From assembly GCA_028871345.1 (NCBI GenBank), contig JAGWNK010000017.1, positions 1 to 64,000 of the forward strand: a stretch of 64,000 bases of DNA, read 5' to 3'. Below the pieces are notes generated by a model. The model did no database searches. It was not told the origin of the DNA and was given only the letters and a program-made list of their open reading frames with translations. A program made the position numbers and the translations under genes. Below are positions 1 through 8,829 of the stretch, one piece after another. Position 1 is the stretch's first letter; each line of letters begins with the position of its first letter. The DNA comes from Alphaproteobacteria bacterium (GTDB taxonomy: Bacteria > Pseudomonadota > Alphaproteobacteria > Micropepsales > Micropepsaceae).

Positions 1-34
1 GTAATGCGACGAACTTTGGAACCACGACACTAGG
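1..34. repeat. Truncated copy of a CTAG-ended palindromic repeat
   Basis: The first bases, ending in CACGACACTAG, match the right-hand arm of the composite palindromic repeat at 13001-13168 in about 28 of 32 positions. The rest of this copy lies to the left of the window. Its last bases (CTAG) run directly into the AGGAG ribosome binding site of the gene that starts at 43. Confidence 0.7.
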
Positions 35-42
35 AGACCACC

Positions 43-1341
43 ATGTTACCCGTCCATAAGTGGTATCTCGCAGTCTTGCTCCCGGTGTTAATGCTGGTCG
101 CGGCTTCCGCACAGGCGCCGGCCCCGATCGACCCGGTCAAGGCGCAGCAGGCCTTTGCCGAGGCGAAGCAGGTCTCCGACAAGGAAGGCGGACGGCTTTG
201 GGGGATGAAGCTCTACGGCCCGATGCTCCTCGTCGATCCGCAGACGCGCGCCGTGATTGCCGACGAGCCCGACGGGCAGGGGCTGTTGCATCAGGAGGGC
301 AGTACGTATGTCGGCACCCTGCCTGACAGCGTCATGATCGCCGACACGCCGACCGAGTGGGCCGGAAAGCGCTGGACGATGTTGCGCTGGCCGCTGCCGG
401 ACGACACGTTCACCCGCCGCGTGAAGTTCGCACACGAACTGTTCCATCGCATCCAGCCCGATCTTCATCTCAACGCTCCCGATACGCCGAGCCTGCATCT
501 CGACACGCCGGAGGGCCGTCTGTGGCTGCAGCTGGAATGGCGCGCCCTGGCGGCCGCCCTCGTCGAGAAGGGACCGGCACAGGTGATGGCGATCCGCGAC
601 GCGCTCGCCTTCCGCGCCCACCGCCGGGCGCTTTTCCCCGGCTCCGCCAAGATAGAAGCGGGGCTGGAGATCGCCGAAGGCGTTCCCGAATACACCGGCC
701 TCGTCGCCGCCGCGCCCGACAGCGACGCCGCGCGTTGGCGTGCCGTCGCCAAGCTCGCGGATCCGGACCAGAGCATGACGTACGTGCGCTCGTTCGCCTA
801 CATCTCGGGTCCGCCCTATGGCCTTCTCCTCGACCAGTGGCTGCCGGGGTGGCGCAGCAAGTTGACGGCGCAATCGGACCTCGGTGATCTTCTGGCTTCG
901 GCGCTGCACCCCAACGTGGCCGTGTCGGCCGAACAGCGCGCCGCGGTCTATGGAGCGTCTGGCATTCGCATGGCCGAGGCCGACCGCGCCGCCAGGGCAG
1001 ACGCCGAGAGGGCCCGCTACCGCGCCTTGCTGGTCGACGGCCCCACCTTGACGCTGCCCAAGGTCGCCAAGTTCGCCTTCAGCTTCAACCCCAGCGCCCT
1101 CATTTCGCTCGGCGACGCCGGTACGGTCTATCCGACCTTCCACGCCACCGATGCGTGGGGCACGCTCGACGTCACCGGTGGGGCGCTCGTCCCCACCGAT
1201 TTCAGTCGCGTCACGGTCGCGGCTCCGTCGAACGTCGCGGGCCCCCATCTTATGGGCCCGGGCTGGACTCTCGACCTGGCGCCGGGCTGGCGTGCGGTTC
1301 CGGGGACGAAGCCGGGCAGCTACACCGTGCAGAAGGGGTGA
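43..1341 (+). CDS. Secreted protein with HExxH zinc-protease-like motif
   Basis: The 432-residue product starts with a clear signal peptide (hydrophobic stretch about residues 8-23, Ala-rich cleavage region near 25), so it should act in the periplasm or outside. Residues 131-135 read HELFH, the HExxH zinc-binding motif of gluzincin-type metallopeptidases, and Glu165 in a helical-looking stretch about 30 residues later could be the third metal ligand. The C-terminal third is predicted beta-rich and has no motif I know. The start is the ATG at 43, with AGGAG 7 bases upstream; that site abuts a repeat end. I do not recognise a named family, so peptidase activity is inferred from the motif only. 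It is monocistronic: the next gene begins 187 bases on. Confidence 0.75.
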   Translation: MLPVHKWYLAVLLPVLMLVAASAQAPAPIDPVKAQQAFAEAKQVSDKEGGRLWGMKLYGPMLLVDPQTRAVIADEPDGQGLLHQEGSTYVGTLPDSVMIADTPTEWAGKRWTMLRWPLPDDTFTRRVKFAHELFHRIQPDLHLNAPDTPSLHLDTPEGRLWLQLEWRALAAALVEKGPAQVMAIRDALAFRAHRRALFPGSAKIEAGLEIAEGVPEYTGLVAAAPDSDAARWRAVAKLADPDQSMTYVRSFAYISGPPYGLLLDQWLPGWRSKLTAQSDLGDLLASALHPNVAVSAEQRAAVYGASGIRMAEADRAARADAERARYRALLVDGPTLTLPKVAKFAFSFNPSALISLGDAGTVYPTFHATDAWGTLDVTGGALVPTDFSRVTVAAPSNVAGPHLMGPGWTLDLAPGWRAVPGTKPGSYTVQKG

Positions 1342-1528
1342 GGGCCGCGGGTGCGAACGGCGCGCTGATCGCTGGCGTGCCCTTGCCGGTCGGGATCGCG
1401 CCGCGGGCTCTGTCCGGCTTGTCGTTCCGCGGCTCCGGAAATGATTCTAGTTGTGGAAAGGTCTGAGTTAACCAATCATTTCCGACGCGCAACCCACAAT
1501 AATTCCAACACACGTTTTCAAGGCCTCG

Positions 1529-3226
1529 ATGTCCGCCATGTCGATGACGACCGGCTTGCCAGGGTCGGCCCCGCCGCCGTCCGATGCGCCGCCATCTTCG
1601 CGGGCGCTCGGCATCGGCCGTGTCGCCGTGCTCGCCGGCGCGTTCCTCGCCGCCGGCTTGCTCTCACTGGAACTGGCGCGGCAGACTCAGGGGATCGGCA
1701 GCATATGGCTGATGAACGGCCTGGTCCTGGCCGCCTTGTTCAAGGCTCCCGCGCGCCAATGGGGCGTGATCGCGGCGGCAGCCTTCGCCGCCGGTCTGCT
1801 CGCTGATCTGGTCTACGGTTACGGCATCGCGAGCGGCTGCGTGTTCGCGCTCGTCGATCTGGTTGAGGTTTTCGTCGTCGCGGTTCCGATGCGCCGTCTT
1901 CAGCTCGACCAGGACATTTGCGACCTGCGCTCGCTGCTCGCCTTCATGACTCTCGCCTTCGGTCCGGCGATCATGGCGTCCGCGATCATCGCCGCGGCCT
2001 ATATGGGGCTGGCCCGGCACGCACCGTTCGCCCAATCGGCCGGCAATTGGTACATGTCCGACGCGCTCGGGCTGATCCAGGTGGCGCCGGCCGCCATGCT
2101 GGTCAAGCGTTCCGACATCGTCGATCTGTTCCGGCGCAATCAGCTCCTGCCGGCCTTCGCCAGCATCGGCGTGCTGACGCTCGTCTACTGGACCATGATC
2201 ACTTGGCCGCAGCTGCCGCTCGGCTTCCTCCTGTTTCCCTGTGTCCTCGTGCTCGCCTTCCAGCAGAGCTACGCCGGCGTCGCCGCCGGGCTGGTCCTGA
2301 TCACCGGCTTCATTCTCGCCAATATCGCGTACGGGCACGGTTTCCTGGCCACCACCCATGCGCCGCTGCGCGACAAGGTTCTCTTCTTCCAGTTCTTCGT
2401 CGTGGTGTTGACGGCCACGATGCTGGTGGTCACCGCTGTTCTCTATGGAAAGAAGAAGGTCGAGAAACAGCTGCGCGAAGCCACGCAGGCGGCCATCGAG
2501 GCGCGCCGCGAGGCCGACAAGGCCAACCTCGCGAAGTCGCAGTTTCTCGCCAACATGAGCCACGAACTGCGCACGCCGCTCAACGCGATCCTCGGCTTCT
2601 CCGAGATCATCCGCGACGGCGGACTGGCGCAGAAGTGCACGGCGCAGTGCCCCGAGCACGCCGCCCACATCCACAGCGCGGGCAGCCATCTTCTCGATCT
2701 GGTCAACGACATCCTTGATGCCTCCAAGATCGAGGCAGGCAAGTACGAGATTCATCTCGAGCGTCTCGATCTGGCGGTCGCCGTCCGCGACGCCGCGGCG
2801 ATGCTGGCGCAGCGGGCGTCGGAAGGCGGTGTGGCGCTGCGCATCGAGGAACCGGCAGGCGGGCTTCCCGCGCTGGCCGATCAGAGGGCCGTCAAGCAGA
2901 TCCTTCTCAACCTGATGTCGAATGCGGTGAAGTTCACGCCTTCCGGCGGCTCGGTCACCGTCAGCCTCCTGACGGAAGGCGAGGGCGCGGTCATCGTCGT
3001 CAGGGACACCGGCGTCGGCATTCCCGCCAGCGAGCTGCCGCGGCTCGGCCGGCCGTTCGAACGCGTGCGCAACAACGCCACGCGGACGCAACCGGGCACG
3101 GGGCTTGGTCTGGCGCTGGTGCGCTCGCTCGCCGAGTTGCACGGCGGAACCATGACGATCGAGAGTGCCGAGAATGTCGGCACCACGGTGCGCGTCACGT
3201 TGCGGGCCGCAAGCCTCGCTGCTTAG
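1529..3226 (+). CDS. MASE1-domain sensor histidine kinase
   Basis: 565 residues. The N-terminal half (about 28-305) has eight or so membrane segments with the WLMNG-type start of a MASE1 sensory domain. A short coiled coil (about 310-335) leads into a HisKA dimerisation domain with the phospho-acceptor His345 in the motif SHELRTPLNA. The ATPase domain follows: N box LLNLMSNAVKFTP (about 460-472), G1 box with DTGVG at 493-497, and G2 box GTGLGLAL near 524. All catalytic elements are present, so it should autophosphorylate in response to an unknown membrane or periplasmic signal. There is no receiver domain and no response regulator gene nearby, so it is an orphan kinase. A paralog lies at 4279-6015. 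Confidence 0.9.
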   Translation: MSAMSMTTGLPGSAPPPSDAPPSSRALGIGRVAVLAGAFLAAGLLSLELARQTQGIGSIWLMNGLVLAALFKAPARQWGVIAAAAFAAGLLADLVYGYGIASGCVFALVDLVEVFVVAVPMRRLQLDQDICDLRSLLAFMTLAFGPAIMASAIIAAAYMGLARHAPFAQSAGNWYMSDALGLIQVAPAAMLVKRSDIVDLFRRNQLLPAFASIGVLTLVYWTMITWPQLPLGFLLFPCVLVLAFQQSYAGVAAGLVLITGFILANIAYGHGFLATTHAPLRDKVLFFQFFVVVLTATMLVVTAVLYGKKKVEKQLREATQAAIEARREADKANLAKSQFLANMSHELRTPLNAILGFSEIIRDGGLAQKCTAQCPEHAAHIHSAGSHLLDLVNDILDASKIEAGKYEIHLERLDLAVAVRDAAAMLAQRASEGGVALRIEEPAGGLPALADQRAVKQILLNLMSNAVKFTPSGGSVTVSLLTEGEGAVIVVRDTGVGIPASELPRLGRPFERVRNNATRTQPGTGLGLALVRSLAELHGGTMTIESAENVGTTVRVTLRAASLAA

Positions 3227-3239
3227 TCGTTGCGGCGGC

Positions 3240-3491
3240 TCACTGCACGAACTGATGCTGGAACACCGCCTTGATGTGCTGCAGGCGCTTGTCGAGCGCC
3301 GCCGCCTCGTCCGTCAGGCCCAGCTCGTTGGCCAGCGTGATCGCTTGTGCGAGATAATCCTTGGCGTCGGAATAGCAGACCCTGGCGCTGCCGAAAGAAT
3401 GCGCCTCGTACATGTCGTCGTAGGCCTTCTCGCCCTGGGCCTTGAAATAGGCGAGGTTCTTCAATCCTGCCTCGCGCGCTGCGTCGTCCAT
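3240..3491 (-). CDS. Small hypothetical helical protein
   Basis: 83 residues, predicted almost entirely helical and soluble, with no signal peptide or membrane segment. The sequence is rich in Ala, Glu and Lys and resembles a single TPR-like helical hairpin (KAYDDMYEAHSFGSARVCYS...), but I cannot assign a family. A GGAGACTCC stretch lies just upstream of the ATG at 3491 on this strand. The gene ends 13 bases from the stop of the upstream kinase gene and is transcribed towards it. Codon usage is typical of the region, so I treat it as real. Confidence 0.6.
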   Translation of the reverse strand: MDDAAREAGLKNLAYFKAQGEKAYDDMYEAHSFGSARVCYSDAKDYLAQAITLANELGLTDEAAALDKRLQHIKAVFQHQFVQ

Positions 3492-3623
3492 GGAGTCTCC
3501 CCGTGGGCATCCAGCCTAGCACCGGATCGAAGTTCCACGAATATTGCTCTTTGAGCTTCCCGCGGCTTCAGCCGGCGCACCGGGGGGTATAAAATGTGGC
3601 CTGACTTTGACGTGGAGGTTGTC

Positions 3624-4010
3624 ATGCGCAATGTGATGGCCGCTTTCCTGGCGGCGATCGTCCTGGCCCCGCTGGCATCGGCGCAGCCTGCGGAAAACAG
3701 TTCGCCCTGCTTCTCCCCGCGCCAGTTCGTCAGCTGGAAGGCTTCGGATCCCCGGACGGTCTACATCAGCGTGCGCCCGCACCACGTCTATCGGCTCGAA
3801 TTGGCCGGCTCGTGCTCCCTCTTGACGAGGTTCGATTCGCACCTGCTTTCGATGTTCCGTTCCGCCTCGGTCTGCACGCCCCAGGACTGGGACCTGAAGG
3901 TGTCTGAAGGGCCGGGCGGCCCCGTGGAAGCGTGCGTGGTGAAAACCATGACCGAGCTGACGCCGCAGGAAGCCGACTCGCTGCCGGCGAAATTCAAGCC
4001 GGCCTTCTGA
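3624..4010 (+). CDS. Small secreted DUF6491-like protein
   Basis: 128 residues from the ATG at 3624, chosen because GGAGG lies 8 bases upstream and because it leaves a clean signal peptide (hydrophobic core AAFLAAIVLAPLASA). An ATG at 3594 is in frame but has no ribosome binding site. The mature part has four cysteines (near the start, middle and end), with the pattern CF..RQF.SW, VYI.V..H..Y.LEL...C, and a final LT..EADSLPAKFKP. This pattern fits the DUF6491 family of proteobacterial periplasmic proteins of unknown function. Two disulfides are likely. It lies between the two MASE1 kinase genes; any functional link is speculative. Confidence 0.75.
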   Translation: MRNVMAAFLAAIVLAPLASAQPAENSSPCFSPRQFVSWKASDPRTVYISVRPHHVYRLELAGSCSLLTRFDSHLLSMFRSASVCTPQDWDLKVSEGPGGPVEACVVKTMTELTPQEADSLPAKFKPAF

Positions 4011-4278
4011 CGGCGCGTTGACACTGCCTATCGCACGTCCCCGATCGCAAGGCGCGCTCGTTTCTGCTGCCTGCATGGCCGGCAGGATTGTTCCGCTGAT
4101 CCTCCGTCCGCGAGGCTGAACGGCCGGAAACCGGCCGTCCGGACCCGGCGCAAACCGTCGCTGCTTGCGGCCCTACGCGGACAAGGGATTTACGATTCGT
4201 AAACGGACGGCTGCCGCCTGGTCCCGATTAATGGTCCCTTATTCCAGGTTCTCTAATTTTGCGATTGGCGTGGATGCT

Positions 4279-6015
4279 ATGGCGTCGCATTCTCGCAGGC
4301 CAGAGCGTCACATGTTTCGAGGCACACCTTCCCAAGCGGATCGCAGCGACCATGTCTCGCCGGCGCTGCTGCTTTGGATCGCGGCTCTCGTCTTCTTCGC
4401 CGCGTGGGGTGGGCTGGCGCTTTCCGAGGCCATGGGACGGATCAGCGCGATCTGGGTGGCCAACGCGATTCTTGTCTATTTTCTCCTGGTCAACGCGCCG
4501 CACCGTTGGGGACCCATTCTGCTGGCCGGACTCGGCGCGAATTTCAGCGCCGACCTCTTCACGGGCGACAGCATTCTGTCGAGCGCGATCCTGACATTCT
4601 GCAACGCGATGGGCGTGCTCATCGTCGCCGCGCCGATGCGGATGCTCGGCATGTGCGAGAACTTCACCAAGCCGAGATCGTTGCTGGTCTTCTATTTCCT
4701 GGCTATCGGGCCGGCCCCCGCTGCCGCAGGGCTGGCGTCGGCGGTCTATTTCCATTTCTCGGACGGCAGGGATTTCGTGGAATCGGCGTTGAACTGGTAT
4801 GCGACGGACGCCCTTGGCTACGGCATCTTCGTCCCGATCCTCATGACCGTCCGCGTCGATTCGCTGCGGAAGCTCTTCGCGAGGGGCCAGCGCCTGGGGA
4901 CGCTTCTGGTCCTGGGTACGGTGGCGGGGACGATCGCGCTCAATTACTGGGTCCACGGTCCTCTCGCGTTCCTCTTCTTTCCGGCGGTCCTTCTGGCGAC
5001 GTTCCAGCGCGGCTTTGCCGGCGGCGCGATCGGCGTGGTCATGACCGGAACCTACCTGATGGTGCTCGTCCTGATGGGCAGCTCCAACAGTCCGGTTCCG
5101 CTGCATTCGCAGCATTATCAGATCCTGATCGTGCAGTTGTTCATCGCCGTGAACGGGTTTTCCGTGGTCCTGACCGGCGCCGCGCTTGCCGAGCGGCGGC
5201 GCCTCGAAGAGGGCCTGGCCGCCGCCATCATCCGGGCCGAGGCGTCGCGCGAGGAGGCGCTCGTCGCGCGTGACGCCTCCCATTCGGCGAACCGCTCGAA
5301 ATCGATGTTCCTGGCAAACATGAGCCACGAGTTGCGTACGCCGTTGAACGCCATCATCGGCTTCGCCGAGCTCATGCACGACCAGACCTTCGGCCCGCTC
5401 GGGGATGAGCGCTACAAGGAATATGCCGAGCTCATCCAGCGTGCCGGCCAGCATCTTCTCGCCCTGATCAGCGACATCCTCGACATGTCGAAGATCGAGG
5501 CCGGCAAGTTCGAACTCCAGTGGGAATGCCTGGACGTCCGGGTGATCGCTCGCGACTGCATGGCGCTCATGTCGGGCAGGGCCGGCGAGCGCGGCGTCAC
5601 GCTCGCTGACGATCTCCCGCCGTCCGCGCTATGGGCCAACGCCGATCAGCGCGCGATGAAGCAGATCCTGCTGAACCTCCTGTCGAACGCGATCAAGTTC
5701 ACGCCGCGCGGCGGTCGCGTCACCGTGCGGGCGCACCAGGTCGAAGACAGGGTTGTCATATCGGTCTGCGATACCGGCATGGGCATTGCCGCCGACCAGC
5801 TCGGCCGCCTTGGCAATCCTTTCGTGCAGGTGCGCAACAATGCGGGCGCCTCGCACGAGGGGACCGGGCTCGGCCTCGCACTGGTCCGGGCTCTCGCCGA
5901 GCTGCATCGGGGAAGCTTCAAGATCGAAAGCACCGTGGGACGCGGTACCGTGGTGTGCGTCGACATTCCTGCAGCCCGGCCCTTGCGCGGCACGGGCCTG
6001 GCCCGCACGGGCTGA
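4279..6015 (+). CDS. MASE1-domain sensor histidine kinase (paralog)
   Basis: 578 residues from the ATG at 4279. The open frame extends back to a TTG at 4165 and includes an ATG at 4231. I prefer 4279 because it leaves about 27 residues before the first membrane helix, as in the paralog at 1529. Domain order is the same: multi-helix MASE1 region (about 28-315), coiled coil, HisKA with His350 in SHELRTPLNAI, N box LLNLLSNAIKFTP, DTGMG near 498 and GTGLGLAL. The two kinases are similar across both the sensor and the catalytic half, which suggests a local duplication. No response regulator is adjacent. AT-rich sequence at 4225-4262 may hold the promoter. Confidence 0.88.
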   Translation: MASHSRRPERHMFRGTPSQADRSDHVSPALLLWIAALVFFAAWGGLALSEAMGRISAIWVANAILVYFLLVNAPHRWGPILLAGLGANFSADLFTGDSILSSAILTFCNAMGVLIVAAPMRMLGMCENFTKPRSLLVFYFLAIGPAPAAAGLASAVYFHFSDGRDFVESALNWYATDALGYGIFVPILMTVRVDSLRKLFARGQRLGTLLVLGTVAGTIALNYWVHGPLAFLFFPAVLLATFQRGFAGGAIGVVMTGTYLMVLVLMGSSNSPVPLHSQHYQILIVQLFIAVNGFSVVLTGAALAERRRLEEGLAAAIIRAEASREEALVARDASHSANRSKSMFLANMSHELRTPLNAIIGFAELMHDQTFGPLGDERYKEYAELIQRAGQHLLALISDILDMSKIEAGKFELQWECLDVRVIARDCMALMSGRAGERGVTLADDLPPSALWANADQRAMKQILLNLLSNAIKFTPRGGRVTVRAHQVEDRVVISVCDTGMGIAADQLGRLGNPFVQVRNNAGASHEGTGLGLALVRALAELHRGSFKIESTVGRGTVVCVDIPAARPLRGTGLARTG

Positions 6016-6072
6016 TCGGCGCGCAGCGGCGGCAACGGCGTGGACTCGCATCGCCCGCCCGGCGGCGATGCT

Positions 6073-6552
6073 CTACACCTTCGCGTCGATCGGCACGCCC
6101 GGTTCGATCTTCGAGGCGTGGATGACGAGCGCCGTCTTGACGCTGGCCACGTTCTTCTCCGCCGTCAGCACGTCGGTGATGAAATTCTGGAAGCTCGACA
6201 GATCGCGCGCCACGACCTTGAGAATGAAGTCCACTTCGCCCGACAACATGTAGCACTCGCGCACCGCCGGCCACGATCGCACATGTTCCTCGAATTGTTT
6301 GAGATCGTGGTCGTGCTGGCTCGACAATCCCACGAAAGCGAAACCCGTCACTTCGAATCCCAGCGACTTGGCGTCGAGCTCGGCGTGGTAGCCCTGGATG
6401 TACCCCGATTTCTCCAGCGCCCGCATGCGCCGCAAGCACGGCGGCGCCGTGATCTTGGCGCGCCGCGACAACTCGACGTTGGTAATACGGCCGTCAGCCT
6501 GGAGTTCTGCGAGGATTTTCAGATCGATGGAATCAAGTTTGTGGTGCTCCAA
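6073..6552 (-). CDS. Lrp/AsnC family transcriptional regulator
   Basis: 159 residues from a TTG at 6552, with AGGA 8 bases upstream. Starting here gives the usual short Lrp N-terminus (LEHHKLDSIDLKIL). The open frame continues 69 codons further without homology. Residues 5-60 form the winged-helix domain (DGRITNVELSRRAKITAPPCLRR...). The rest is the beta-alpha-beta-beta-alpha-beta ligand-binding (RAM) domain with the typical GYHAELD and YMLSGEVDFILKVVARD motifs. It is divergent from trxB across about 250 bp, an arrangement common in alphaproteobacteria. It probably regulates itself and perhaps trxB in response to an amino acid or to redox state; the effector is unknown. Confidence 0.9.
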   Translation of the reverse strand: MEHHKLDSIDLKILAELQADGRITNVELSRRAKITAPPCLRRMRALEKSGYIQGYHAELDAKSLGFEVTGFAFVGLSSQHDHDLKQFEEHVRSWPAVRECYMLSGEVDFILKVVARDLSSFQNFITDVLTAEKNVASVKTALVIHASKIEPGVPIDAKV

Positions 6553-6806
6553 GACAGTCCTCGCGATTGGAAGGCGCGGCTTTTGTACCCCTCGCTCCTG
6601 ATTCGAGCAATAATATTTCTGTCCACAGGACAGCGGACTCCGAGTCGCAGGCCAGGCCGCGCAGGGCTGGGGAAATCTGTGGCTAAGTCGCAGAAGTAAT
6701 TGCATAATTTGACATGCGCTTGACCTTTTGATTGCCGGTCCCGATATCAACGCTCCCAAGGGCGGAGGCGGCAGGCGCGGCTGCCCTGCAACGGAAGGCT
6801 CGTCCC

Positions 6807-7742
6807 TTGTCCCACGCGAAAGTCGTCATTCTTGGAAGCGGTCCGGCGGGCTGCACGGCCGCCATCTATGCCGCCCGTGCCATGCTCGAGCCGACCTTGA
6901 TCGCCGGCATCCAGCCGGGCGGCCAGCTCACCATCACCACCGAAGTCGAGAACTACCCGGGCTTTGCCGAGGCGATCCAAGGTCCTTGGCTGATGGATCA
7001 GATGCAGGACCAGGCCCGCCATCTCGGCACCCGCTTCGTCTCCGACACCATCGCGAGCGTCGACCTCGCCCGGCGGCCCTTCACCCTCGTGGGAGACTCC
7101 GGCGAGACCTACGCGGCCGATACGCTGATCATCGCCACCGGCGCCCAGGCCAACTGGCTCGGGCTGCCCTCCGAGGCCAAGTTTCAGGGCTTCGGAGTCT
7201 CCGCCTGTGCCACCTGCGACGGCTTCTTCTTCCGCGGCAAGAAGGTGGCCGTGGTCGGCGGCGGCAATACCGCAGCGGAGGAGGCCCTGTTCCTCACCAA
7301 TTTCGCGGAGCGGGTGACGCTGATCCACCGCCGCGACCGGCTGCGCTGCGACAAGACCAACCAGACGCGCCTCGAAGCCAATCCCAAGATCGACATCCTC
7401 TACGACACGGCGGTTGCAGAGATCGTCGGCACCGAAGAACCGAAGAGCGTCACCGGCGCCCTGCTGCGCAACACCGTTACGGACACGACACACCGGATCG
7501 AAATCGACGGTCTGTTCGTCGCCATAGGCCATTCGCCGGCGACGTCACTGTTCAAAGGCCAGGTCGACATGGACGAATCCGGCTATATCAAGACGGCACC
7601 CGATTCCACGCATACCAGCGTGGCTGGCGTGTTCGCGGCCGGCGATGTGAAGGACAAGGTGTTCCGTCAGGCCGTGACCGCGGCCGGGATGGGCTGCATG
7701 GCGGCGCTCGAAGCCGAGAGGTATCTCGCCGGCGGCCATTAG
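6807..7742 (+). CDS. trxB: Thioredoxin reductase (NADPH)
   Basis: 311 residues from a TTG at 6807 with GGAAGG 8 bases upstream; a TTG at 6732 is possible but adds residues not expected in the family. The FAD-binding GSGPAG motif is at the N-terminus. The redox-active CATC motif is at Cys134/Cys137, followed by the NADPH-binding GGGNTAAEEA motif and the C-terminal FAD motif VFAAGDV. It transfers electrons from NADPH through FAD to thioredoxin in the cytoplasm. Length matches the low-molecular-weight bacterial type. It is followed after 17 bases by a lysR-type gene and is very probably cotranscribed with it. Confidence 0.96.
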   Translation: MSHAKVVILGSGPAGCTAAIYAARAMLEPTLIAGIQPGGQLTITTEVENYPGFAEAIQGPWLMDQMQDQARHLGTRFVSDTIASVDLARRPFTLVGDSGETYAADTLIIATGAQANWLGLPSEAKFQGFGVSACATCDGFFFRGKKVAVVGGGNTAAEEALFLTNFAERVTLIHRRDRLRCDKTNQTRLEANPKIDILYDTAVAEIVGTEEPKSVTGALLRNTVTDTTHRIEIDGLFVAIGHSPATSLFKGQVDMDESGYIKTAPDSTHTSVAGVFAAGDVKDKVFRQAVTAAGMGCMAALEAERYLAGGH

Positions 7743-7759
7743 TGGACGAGGGGTAGGCG

Positions 7760-8656
7760 ATGGATTGGGACAAGCTTCGCATCTTCCACGCCGTGGCGTC
7801 GGCGGGAAGCTTTACCCATGCAGGGCAGATGCTCACCCTCAGCCAGTCCGCGGTCAGCCGGCAGATCAGCGCGCTGGAAGAGGAAATCACCACGCCGCTG
7901 TTCCAGCGCCACGCGCGCGGCCTCACCCTCACCGATGAAGGCGAGATGCTGTACGCCGCCGTCAGCGACGTGCTGGCGCGTCTGGCCCAGGCGGAAGAGG
8001 CGCTCAAGAACGTGCGCGAGGCGCCGCGCGGCCAGCTCAAGGTGACGACCAGTCACGGTATCGGCTCCTACTGGCTGATCCCGCGCTTGGCCGCGTTCCT
8101 CAAGGAATGCCCCGAGGTCGAGCTTCATCTGGTCATGGAGGACCGCGAGCTTGACCTGTCCCAGCGCGAGGCCGACGTGGCCGTGCGCATGCGCGCGCCC
8201 GTGCAGGCCGACCTCATCCAGCGCAAGCTGTTCACCGTGCACTATCACCTCTACAGCATGCAGTCCTATGTCGATGCCCAGGGGATGCCCCAGACCTTCG
8301 ACGATCTCGCCAATCACACCATCATCTCTTATGGCGAGACTGCGCCGCCGGAGGTCCGCGAGGTGAATTGGCTGGTCGAGCAGACCCGTCGCCTGATGCG
8401 CGGCGCCTGCAAGGGGCGCACGGTGCGCATCAACAACGTCACGGGCATTCTGCAGGCCGCCTTGAACGGACTCGGCATCGCGACCGTGCCGGATTATGTC
8501 GCCGTCCAGCACCCGCAACTCATCCGCGTTCTCCCCGACGTGCCGGGCCCCAGTTTCGACGTGCATCTGGTCTATGCCGACGCGCTGCGGCAATCGAAGC
8601 GGGTGGCGGCCTTCCGGGACTTCCTGGTCCGCGAAGCCAAGGAATGGCGCTACTGA
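7760..8656 (+). CDS. LysR family transcriptional regulator
   Basis: 298 residues, the typical length of LysR-type regulators. The N-terminal winged helix is clear (FHAVASAGSFTHAGQMLTLSQSAVSRQISALEEE, residues about 8-42), followed by the linker helix and the periplasmic-binding-like effector domain. GAGGGG lies 8 bases before the ATG. It sits 17 bases after trxB on the same strand. The lrp-trxB-lysR group is conserved in alphaproteobacteria, but the inducer and regulon are not evident here. Confidence 0.93.
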   Translation: MDWDKLRIFHAVASAGSFTHAGQMLTLSQSAVSRQISALEEEITTPLFQRHARGLTLTDEGEMLYAAVSDVLARLAQAEEALKNVREAPRGQLKVTTSHGIGSYWLIPRLAAFLKECPEVELHLVMEDRELDLSQREADVAVRMRAPVQADLIQRKLFTVHYHLYSMQSYVDAQGMPQTFDDLANHTIISYGETAPPEVREVNWLVEQTRRLMRGACKGRTVRINNVTGILQAALNGLGIATVPDYVAVQHPQLIRVLPDVPGPSFDVHLVYADALRQSKRVAAFRDFLVREAKEWRY

Positions 8657-8795
8657 ACGCCGGACACTCTTGGGACATTTCGCCTCTCCCCATCGGAAGG
8701 CCGGCGGATTTTCAGCCAATTTCCGGGTAAAAAGCGCCCGGGTGCTCGAGATTTCGGGCCGCAGACGGATCTCCAATATTTTTGCTGGCCGCCCA

Positions 8796-8823
8796 TTGAA
8801 CCTGGCGAAAGGCCCCCTATCTA
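8796..8823 (+). promoter_or_regulatory. Sigma-70-type promoter of the small RNA
   Basis: TTGAAC (8796-8801) and TATCTA (8818-8823) are separated by 16 bp, a good match to -35 and -10 boxes. Transcription would start near 8830, in front of a series of strong hairpins and a terminator, with no open frame of coding character. Confidence 0.6.
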
Positions 8824-8829
8824 AAAGCT

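Noticed and set aside
88-1248. 386-codon frame opposite the HELFH gene
   Set aside because: It is the mirror of a high-GC coding gene. The plus strand has the signal peptide, motif and ribosome site. The same reasoning removed many other antisense frames, such as 1664-3142 and 4228-5454.
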